From: Odiellus spinosus
Taxonomy: Eukaryota; Arthropoda; Arachnida; Opiliones; Phalangiidae
DNA: 64,000 nucleotides
Direction: 5' to 3'
Assembly (NCBI GenBank): GCA_963920705.1
Contig: OY987237.1
Location: 14,290,601 to 14,354,600, forward strand
Made by a program: the position numbers and the translations under genes. Under the pieces are notes generated by a model. That model was not told the DNA's origin, made no database searches, and worked only from the letters and a program-made list of their open reading frames with translations. Below are positions 55,405-64,000 of the stretch, piece by piece. Position 1 is the stretch's first letter; the number at the start of each line of letters is the position of its first letter.

Positions 55405-55823
55405 CAGAGGTATATAATAACCCCCTTCGGGGGGAAGTATGAAAGGTAGGCAAAATCGACGAACAACGAGTGCCCGGCGTAAATCGCGGCGGATCGACAC
55501 ACCGCTTTACTCCCAAAAAAATAGTTACACCATTTTGAACCTCACTAAATTTTCCCTACGCGCACTTCCGGAACTCGCGAGATGAAGTCAACCTTCGAGT
55601 CCATTTTAACAGACAGCCTGACTCCTGAGACAGGAAGTTCTAAACACAAATCGAGCCGTCTTGTTTATACAAAGACCATTTACTAGAGTAGCGACATTGA
55701 GAAGTCCAGCGCGAGCTAGTGGCCTAGATAGTCAGCAGCGGGCTCTTGTTGTTCGTGATTTTTAGCATTGGTAGTATAGGGGCTTTCATACTTCCCCCCG
55801 AAGGGGGTTATTATATACCTCTG
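55405..55823 (+). mobile_element. MITE family 3, full copy
   Basis: 419 bp with ~41-bp inverted ends starting CAGAGGTATATAATAACCCC, each containing its own small hairpin (CCCCCTTCGGGGGG). Flanked by the 7-bp repeat ACGAGAC. Confidence 0.92.
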
Positions 55824-56663
55824 ACGAGACGGAACTCGAACAAATATCGTACTACCAAAGGTTATAATTTCATAAGTTGCGACATGAAAAGGTATCCAAT
55901 ATCACATAGAAAATAAACCCTCTTTCTTATATTGCAATGAAATTCAAAAGCTCTTTCACTGGCTCTCCATTTGACACTTTCTCCGTGCGAACCGTTTTAT
56001 GAAAACAGTTTTTCATATTTTTTTTATTCATACTTTTTAAAACTTGAGTTTTATGTTTTTAACACCTATACTTATATATAAGAAGGTTCGTTGTTGCGTT
56101 CAACATATCTGACGCAATTAAGTCGTAAATGGGGAAAGAATGAAAGGTAGAAGATATACCTTAAAGAAATAAACCACCACTTCAGGTCTATTGCTTTAAA
56201 TACATCGAACGAACTCTATATGTCTACTGTCTAAGAAGACATAGGCAGAATTGCCATCAAAATATTTTGTGAAAGAAAAATAATCTCCACCCTATAAACT
56301 TCGAGAAACGCAACTAGTTTTTGAACATAAAATTAACAGGCAAAAGGGTGTATCTTAGTTGATTTGACTTAAAGGTATGGTAGGTCTACTAAGTTTGTTA
56401 GGAAATTCTAATTACGTTGAAAATGTTACCAATATCCAAGATTTTTAAAATTCCCGTGGTCAGTGTTACCCGAGATTAAGAATAATCTTTCAGTCTTTGT
56501 AAGTGATAGAATAATATGTTCGTATTTAAATTATTTTAATTATTGAGATGATTTAAACCTCAAAATCGTAAAATGTTTGGGGATTAAAATCGGCTTCATT
56601 CTCAATTTAAAAATAATTACAATCCAATATTAAGTTAGGTAATCTTACAGTTTTAAATCTAGT

Positions 56664-57001
56664 CAGAAGTAGATGAAACCCTCCTTTGAAGTCTATTACT
56701 CCCTGTTCTTGTCTACCCCTCTCTGTATGGGTTATTCTCAAAAGGCGCGATCCGTACGCCTCCTAACGGTAGATGTTTTCGGAGCGGGAGCTCGTCGAGC
56801 GAATATCTCTAGCAGCCTTGGAGTTCGTCCAAAGAACGTCGTCGTTTGTGGAGGGAGAGAATTTCCAATTTTCCGTAGACAGGGGGGTATGAAGTAGGAC
56901 CCCTCCGATCTCGTAAAATTGTGAATTTTACCCATACAGAGAGGAGCGCTATATGGAACATTAGAGTAGTAGACTTCAAAGGAGGGTTTCATCGGCTTCT
57001 G
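56664..57001 (+). mobile_element. MITE family 1, copy 11
   Basis: 338 bp; 7-bp duplication ATCTAGT. The left end has the variant CAGAAGTAGATG. Confidence 0.92.
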
Positions 57002-58290
57002 ATCTAGTCGAAATATATCAGAAAAGTTTTTCTCCTTTTAAATTTTTAATTTAGCGTGATCTCATTTCAGACTCAAGCCCGTTAAATTTCAAATTCCCTT
57101 TTGTGAGTCTTGTCCTTCAATAAAGATACGTAGTTATGGCTCTAAATTCTTATGGGTTTGTTCTCAGTAGCATACAGGTTATTGGATCCGACTATAGTTT
57201 TGACATCTCTTAGGGTACATTCACCCACCTTTGTTGAATATAAATCAATTTCAACGTTACTTTTATGATGTCTTAGATAGTTACCTTGAATTAATAGAGG
57301 TGGTTCGGCCATTTAGCCGCTACAAAATATTTCGTGTCTACGGGCGCGTAGAGAAGAGAGATAGTTTTTCTTCGATATGGCTACGCTAGACTGTGAGCAT
57401 TCAGACTCGAGATATTCCCGGGGAAATGGTAACCTAATCTAAAATTGATGGATTTTTATTGCCTGGTTATATCAGGTGTCTTCTACAGGGAGAGGTAGGA
57501 GGGATATTTAAAATAGTATATAATGTTCTGAAGATAATTTTTGAACTGTAATATTTGTTTAGTCTAATCTACATAAAGGTCTTCCGCCAAACATGATTTA
57601 TATCGAAAAATCGGTGACCGAAAAACTGATAATCCACCACATTTTAATCGCGTTTATATCTAGAATAAAATTCGTGATCTCCAGAAATATTTCCCCTCCG
57701 AATTTTCAAAATACTTCTTTTCTAAATTAACCGAAAATTGATCACGTTTATAATTTTTTAGGAATAGGATTTTTTTTTTTTTTCTTAGGTAGTATATGGT
57801 ATATACTAAGCGCGATATTTCATGCGTAGACCGACCAATTAGGGAGCTATTTGTCTTAATCAGACGCCCATCTCACGTCCCTTTGGATTAATGTTCCAAT
57901 CGTGAAACAATACCGTAAACCAATTTATTTTTAAAAATCATTACTTTTCTTTTTCCCCATCATGAGATTTTGTTTTTGGTCAAAATCCGCCATGCGAATG
58001 GAGCGTACGATAAAAAACCTGGGGTTTTTTGTGGGTTTATAGCTACAAAGTATTCAAATTTCTTGCACCATTGAAATAGCTATTTTTTAAATAGTTCACT
58101 GCACTTAACGCTAATCATTCATTTCAATATGTGGATTATTTACGTTTTTGTTCAAACCAAGTTCTCTTTATCAATTTTACGCCTATAGGATCGAGCTAAA
58201 TTTGTGCCGGTTCGCGAAAGAACATGTTATTTTTGGAATTAAAGGGTTGATTGTGCGCAGTCTTTAAATTCTTCGCCCGTATTTCGTTAA

Positions 58291-58889
58291 AGGGAGGGTG
58301 AAAACGAGGGGTCAGACACTCTTGAATTCGCTGTACACCTGAGTTCACTGAGTTCAGCTTTGACAGTGCATTGAGTTCAAACTCTCATGAACTCTGAGTT
58401 CAGCCTTGATAGTGCAAAGAGTTCTAAATTTTTGTACACCTGAGTTCGCGAGTGTCTGCCCCCTCGGGTGAAAAGGAACACGAATCTTTTTTTTATCAAT
58501 TAGAAAAATTAATTATTGACGGATTAAAACATTAGAGGGAAAATATTTGTCTGAATTTTGGCATTCAATTAAAAGGAGAACCTCCGACGAATCAAAAAGC
58601 TCCCCATCACCTTTGGCTTCTTAAAATATCCTCGACACGCGCTGTTGTACGCGCGATTGAATCAAAAACGAGATTTATCTCGATTCAAAGAGTGTGCCTC
58701 GGCACGTGTCGCGGGTATTTTACTAAGCCAAAGATTAGTCGAAGGTTCCCCTTTTAATTGAATACTAAAATCTGAAGCTTTTCCGATTTGTTATACCGTT
58801 CAGAAATGCTTCCTGAATATTTTATTAAACAAAGATTTATTTTTAGAAGCGAAATAATTTAAAAAATCAATTTCCTCTTCACTGTCCCT
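58291..58889. mobile_element. TTAA-flanked element with nested insertion
   Basis: TTAA-AGGGAGGGTGAAAA...CTTCACTGTCCCT-TTAA, 599 bp. The interior (GAGAACCTCCGACGAATC, GACACGCGCTGTTGTACGCG) matches 34224-34677. A separate 162-bp element sits just inside its left end. Confidence 0.75.
58305..58466. mobile_element. Nested GAGTTCA-rich element
   Basis: Ends CGAGGGGTCAGACACTC and GAGTGTCTGCCCCCTCG are inverted, and GGTGAAAA flanks it on both sides. The interior is built of inverted GAGTTCA / TGAACTC words. Related diverged copies lie at about 11500-11635, 41905-42003 and 59105-59190. Confidence 0.65.
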
Positions 58890-59442
58890 TTAATGTCCTA
58901 TTTGTATTTTGAGTTGGAAAACTGACGTGATATTCCAATGAACTGTTTCGTGCTTTACTGTAATGCAACTCGCACGACTGCCGTCGCCATGAATCATGGC
59001 GTGAATGATTTCTTTATAAAGGCAGTGAATATCTATAAGCGTATCCGGACGTGCGCAGTATTATCTTGAAGACATTACATCGATTTTGAGTTTTATAAGC
59101 GCAAGGGGGTAGACACTTGAGAAATTATTTTGCGCTACCAAAGCTGAACCCAAAATACAGAAGTATTCGAACTCAGGGGGTCCTACAAGTTGCCCAAATA
59201 ATTTAAAAACCAAATTTTCATCCATCTATACCTAGTTTTACCAAATAGTTTTTGCAAACCTGAACCCAACTTTCAAAAAATCAACCTAGTTCTTGCAATT
59301 TTAGAGCCAAATTGATAAACACGGCGCAAAAATTGTATTGTTACCCAAAAGATTTTTTTTGCCTTTGACACAAATTCGCCGTGTGTTAATGAATTTGGAT
59401 CTTAATCCGCAAACTATTGCCTAACTTTTCCAAATCCAATAC

Positions 59443-59779
59443 CAGAAGCCGATGAAACCCTCCTTTGAAGTCTACTACTCCAATGTTCCATATAGCGCTC
59501 CTCTCTGTATGGGTAAAATTCACAATTTTACGAGTTAGAAGGGGTCCTACTTCATCCCCCCTGTCTACGGAAAATTGGAAATTCTCTCTCTCCACAAACG
59601 ACGACGTTTTTTGGACGAACTCCAAGGCTGCTAGAGATATTCGCTCGACGAACTCCCTCTCCGAAAATATCTACCGTTAGGAGGCGTACGAATCGCGCCT
59701 TTTCAGAATAACCCATACAGTGAGGGGTAGACAAGACCCGGGAGTAATAGACTTCAAAGGAGGGTTTCATCGGCTTCTG
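59443..59779 (-). mobile_element. MITE family 1, copy 12
   Basis: 337 bp; 7-bp duplication CCAATAC. Confidence 0.92.
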
Positions 59780-60160
59780 CCAATACTAAAAGTTAACCTA
59801 AATTATTTGTCCAAACCAAACCAACGAAATTCACACGCACTTTTAATTCAGAGCTCCGCTAAGCCTAAATTTCGAAATAAAGTGATTTGATTTTTCTCTT
59901 CTTAATTAACGTGAAGTTTGACCACTTAGAATACGGTTAAGAAGGATTTAATATTAGGTCAAGAAATCAATTTAGATTTAGGAACATGTTCTGACCAGTG
60001 GCCGTTATTTTACCAATATGTTAACACGGTTTATATTCTTGACAAGGTATTCGCTTAGCCATAAAATAAATTGATGGCCAAATAATAATAATTTTCACCT
60101 CTTTCGAAGATTGACGCGATACTAATTTCCATAGCGGCGAAAATTGGCTTGTTTTTGTAA

Positions 60161-60811
60161 AGAAACGTTGTTCAGTCGCAATTATATTTTCAAGTCTTTC
60201 ACGCTTTCTTAAAATTCAATCGGGCCAATTGGCAACTAATTGTGACGGATGAGGAATTAAAGAGGTTTTTTGGCGTCCAAATATACTTGAAAGAAAACCC
60301 GCATTCTAAAGTAGATAATCACTTGAGTATTCAGTTCGTTCAAAGCTTTCACCCTTTCATATCCCTTAAGTGTTTCATTCGTGGTAGATTCCGAGAACCA
60401 GGCTATATATCGTACGTGCAGAAGCCGATGAAACCCTCCTTTGAAGTCTACACTCCCTGGTCTTGTCTACCCCTCTCTGTATGGGTTAGTTTCAAAAAGC
60501 GCGATTCGTACGCCTCCTAACGGTAGATATTTTCGGAGCGGGAGTTCGTCGAGCGAATATCTCTAGCAGCCTTGGAATTCGTCCAAAAAACGTCGTCGTT
60601 TGTAGAGAGAGAGAATTTACAATTTTCCGTAGACAGGGGGGATGAAGTAGGACCCCTTCTAACTCGTAAAATTGGGAATTTTACCCATACAGAGAGGAGC
60701 GCTATATGGAACATTAGAGTAGTAGACTTCATAGGAGGGTTTCATCGGCTTCTGGTACGTGCTGAAAACTCGACACTGATTGGCTTCTTCGTCGTGTATT
60801 CATTTGAATAA
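60161..60811 (+). pseudogene. Decayed piggyBac-type transposase fragment, split by a MITE
   Basis: An open frame from 60161 contains VTDEELKRFFGVQIYL, then FHPFISLKCFIRGRFREPGY. After the MITE (60419-60754), VRAENSTLIGFFVVYSFE runs to a stop at 60809-60811. The order and flavour resemble DDE_Tnp_1_7 domains (eElkaFiGv-iymG; slKqyi-gKP--pGyk; vraen-sGy--dfevYtG), but a large middle part is missing and the last block needs a frame change. The family assignment is by eye only. The presence of TTAA-flanked elements in the window is consistent with it. Alternative: a chance open frame. Confidence 0.45.
60419..60754 (+). mobile_element. MITE family 1, copy 13
   Basis: 336 bp; 7-bp duplication GTACGTG. 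Inserted into a decayed transposase-like reading frame (60161-60811). Confidence 0.92.
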
Positions 60812-61306
60812 GAACTCAATCAGAAAAGAGATGATTTCGGAAAAACTTATGGAGCATCACTCGGGGAAAATTATGATTAGCCGATAGGGGAAAGGCCAGG
60901 TGAAGAGTTACCTCGCTTAGGGGTAGGGTTGAAAGACAATGACCCAGTGCATGCTACGAGTTTGGGGCGTCGTGCCACGAGAAAGTAATTCTTACCACGC
61001 GTGATTCGTGAAGCGAGAGAAACTCGCGGACCTCGTAAGATCACTCACCCAAAAAATGCAGGTCCGTCGTCTATAAGACATGCCTGCATGATGGTCAAGC
61101 TTTATAGTAGGTTCTTTTTACATCTGATTTTAAAGGGATAATGAAAGGATTATAGATCAGATCAAGTCTTTCATATTAATCCATAAAACTAAACAACGCC
61201 CACGTAGGTAATACTATCAGGAAAATTTAAATCTTGATTGGATTAAAAAGTAAAAATAGGTTTACATTTAAATGATCTCATCCGCTTTGTTTTCCGTTGA
61301 TACATT

Positions 61307-61321
61307 CCCCCCCCCCCCCCC
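61307..61321. repeat. Poly-C tract
   Basis: Fifteen consecutive C residues, unusual in this AT-rich sequence. Confidence 0.9.
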
Positions 61322-61876
61322 TGTAAACGTCTAGAATGTTCAGTACAATATTAGCACCGCCTACTTAGTTCCAATCTCAAACGTTAGAGAGGACAATTTC
61401 GAATTCCGTATCTCGACTGATTAGAGTTTTTGAATTTTTTTCTTTCTCCTCGGGCGAAAGCTCTGACGACAAAAGTTTCAGAACCACGTACCAATCGTAA
61501 TGTATTATTGTAAACTTGAAACATGATTTACCTGTGGGTTTACTAACAGTATGACAAAACTAAAATGTAATCCATATGCCCTTGAAAAAAAAAAAAAAAC
61601 AATTGCGACAACTTCACTTTAAGAAAACGGTTACGGTCTGGAATCTTTAGTTTCACTTTGAAAGTATTTAGATTGGAATTTAAATAACAATAGAGTGAGT
61701 TAGAAAATGTAAAATATAAAATGGCGGATTTTCGTGCTTGGTCGATTTTTGAGTTAAACCGTGCAGTGAAACCCGATCGTGAGACTCGTGTAGTAGAATA
61801 ACCGAGCTACCACGATTATCATTTCCTTTCCTTATTAAAAAAAAACCCCAGATTATCTAGATATAAGATATATCTT

Positions 61877-63080
61877 TCAACTAAAGTTTCATTTTAACCA
61901 CTAACTGATAAGTCTGATGATGAAAATAGGTTTCAACAAAATTAACATAAAGTTAAACCTTCCAATAAGTATTTTTTCGGACGTTGTACTATCAAGAACG
62001 CATTTATGTAACTAAGAACATGGGGGCAAAGGTTAGGTAGCTTTTTTAATTTTTCGACTAATGTTTCATTTTAACCACTAACGGATAAGTCTGATGATGA
62101 AAATAGGTTTTAACAAAATTAACATAAAGTTAAACCTTCCAATAAGTATTTTTTATTTCGAACGTTGTACTATCAAGAACGCATTTATGTAACTAAGAAC
62201 ATGGGGGCAAAGGTTAGGTAGCTTTTTTAATCTTTCTACTAAGTTTCATTTTAACCACTAACTGATAAGTCTCTGGTGATGAAAATAGGTTTCAACAAAA
62301 TTAACATAAAGTTAAACCTTCCAATAAGTATTTTTTTATTTCGGACGTTGTACTATCAAGAACGCATTTATGTAACTAAGAACATGGGGGCAAAGGTTAG
62401 GTAGCTTTTTTAATCTTTCAACTAAAGTTTCATTTTAACCACTAACTGATAAGTCTCTGGTGATGAAAATAGGTTTCAACAAAATTAACATAAAGTTAAA
62501 CCTTCCAATAAGTATTTTTTATTTCGGACGTTGTACTATCAAGAACGCATTTATGTAACTAAGAACATGGGGGCAAAGGTTAGGTAGCTTTTTAATATTT
62601 CGACTAATGTTTCATTTTAACCACTAACTGATAAGTCTGGTGATGAAAATAGGTTTTAACAAAATTAACATAAAGTTAAACCTTCCAATAAGTATTTTTT
62701 ATTTCGGACGTTGTACTATCAAGAACGCATTTATGTAAATAAGAACAATGGGGGCAAAGGTTAGGTAGCTTTTTAATATTTCGACTAATGTTTCATTTTA
62801 ACCACTAACTGATAAGTCTGGTGATGAAAATAGGTTTTAACAAAATTAACATAAAGTTAAACCTTCCAATAAGTATTTTTTATTTCGAACGTTGTACTAT
62901 CAACGCATTTATGTAACTAAGAACATGGTGGCAAAGGTTAGGTAGCTTTTTTTAATCTTTCTACTAAGTTTCATTTTAACCACTAACTGATAAGTCAGAT
63001 GATGAAAATAGGTTTCAAAAAAATTAACATATTTTTTTTAGAACGCATTTATGCAACTAAGAACATGGGGGCAAAGGTTA
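61877..63080. repeat. ~180-bp tandem (satellite-like) array, about 6.7 copies
   Basis: Units of 177-184 bp begin near 61887, 62064, 62244, 62428, 62610, 62791 and 62969 (marker TTTCATTTTAACCACTAACT) and contain GGACGTTGTACTATCAAGAA and CATGGGGGCAAAGGTTAGG. The last unit has an internal deletion. Confidence 0.95.
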
Positions 63081-63883
63081 ACTCCAAAATTTTACCATTT
63101 GACGTTTGTAAAACGAATTTAAAACAGTCTCAATATTAATTTCTATTAAAATCTACCCTTTTGAACGGCTAATCTGATTTTAATCTCTGGTTTAACCTCT
63201 TAAAACCATCTTTTTCCATACCGAATTTTTTCCAACCCTGATTTAAAGGTTTTTAATCGCGACACTTATCTCTATTTTATTACTTATGCTGTAAATTTAC
63301 ATGAAGTTTCCTGGTTATTTTCCGTCGAGTATAATTTATGAAATATAACACTTATGGATACAGTAACGCGTATACACTCTTCACCAGAGAAAAATGTATT
63401 CAAAAATTTAATTAACTGTGAAACAACCGGATTTTTTTAAATTCTAAAATTAACCCTTTCTTTTGAAGTCATTAAAGAAAACGATGACTTTCTCTAGATC
63501 ATTTAGCCGTTATGAAAATTGCTTCGTTTGTAATATAACTTCTTAAGGCCGAAGGCTTTTTTTTTAGCAAAACATATTGACGAATGAACGGGGTTTTAAC
63601 GAGTCAATGACTTGGAAATAAATGCAAATTAATTCCAGGTCGTATCGATACAAAAGATTATGTTTATAGAAAATGAAAAAAAGTAATTGAAAAAAATAAA
63701 AATGAGATTTTGCCCCCATTCGATTGGTATACCTCGAAATTCGTCACGATTTTCAACGTGTATAGATTTGAAAAATAATCACCCTTTTTTGTGGTTGCGG
63801 TCCTTTAAAGGACTAATCTCAACCATGGACATATTATACGCGTTAATGAATGATTGATCTTTGTTCCTAATGATCGAGGCTTG

Positions 63884-64000
63884 TATCCATTCCTACTAGA
63901 TTTTGTCCATTCCTACTAGATTTTGTCCATTCCTACTAGATTTTGTCCATCCCTACTAGATTTTGTCCATTCCTACTAGATTTTGTCCATTCCTACTAGA
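63884..64000. repeat. Second array of the same 20-bp minisatellite, running off the window
   Basis: About six near-identical units CTACTAGATTTTGTCCATTC. It continues to the last base of the window, so its full length is unknown. Confidence 0.95.

Larger units (their letters stand above)
37556..64000. other. Repeat-dominated region with no convincing gene
   Basis: Upstream of the minus-strand gene. It carries MITE family 1 copies 6-13, both other 7-bp families, TTAA elements, five tandem arrays, a SINE-like head and the transposase relic. The promoter and first non-coding exon of the minus-strand gene should lie somewhere past 37555 but were not located. Confidence 0.7.

Noticed and set aside
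60900..61080. GC-rich patch with short hairpins as a structured RNA
   Set aside because: No recognisable RNA family and no long-range pairing that I could establish.

Overview
The window looks like nuclear DNA from a protostome animal, most likely an arthropod. It is AT-rich, it has GT-AG introns from about 60 bases to 6.6 kb, it carries many short non-autonomous DNA transposons and minisatellites, and its two recognisable genes belong to the PAN/ZP membrane-protein class known from arthropod apical (cuticular) extracellular matrix. No bacterial operon, CRISPR array or rRNA gene was seen.

Layout. 1-8066 is non-coding DNA rich in foldback elements. 8067-24068 (+) holds the last eight coding exons of a PAN/ZP protein: one PAN domain, a whole ZP domain, a tetrabasic cleavage site and a C-terminal membrane helix. 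Its 5' exons were not found in the window. 24069-28719 is the space between two tails. 28720-37555 (-) holds what appears to be a complete second PAN/ZP gene with 13 coding exons. Its spliced CDS is 2874 nt (957 residues plus stop): signal peptide, six PAN domains with one exon each, ZP domain, tetrabasic site, membrane helix and short cytoplasmic tail. The two genes converge tail to tail and share exon phases and some exact exon lengths (82 and 154 nt), so they look like old inverted duplicates. The closest family I recognise by eye is the Drosophila neyo/nyobe/trynity group, with nompA a more distant relative. 37556-64000 has no convincing gene and is dominated by repeats.

Repeats. A ~337-bp inverted-repeat element occurs 13 times and at least 11 copies are flanked by exact 7-bp duplications. 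Two other families (290 bp and ~420 bp) also have CA...TG ends and 7-bp duplications, which suggests one transposase type mobilised all three. A separate set of elements is flanked by TTAA, and a decayed fragment resembling a piggyBac-type transposase lies at about 60.2-60.8 kb. There is also a foldback element with a 9-bp duplication, nested insertions, a tRNA-like SINE head, and six minisatellite or satellite arrays (units of 20, 20, ~24, 28 and ~180 bp). One 20-bp unit appears at two loci 14 kb apart.

Most of the long open frames in the 43-44 kb array and in the 337-bp elements come from repeats. A few short open frames (12.6 kb, 12.8-13.4 kb, 25.8 kb, 41.3 kb) look protein-like but cannot be identified here.
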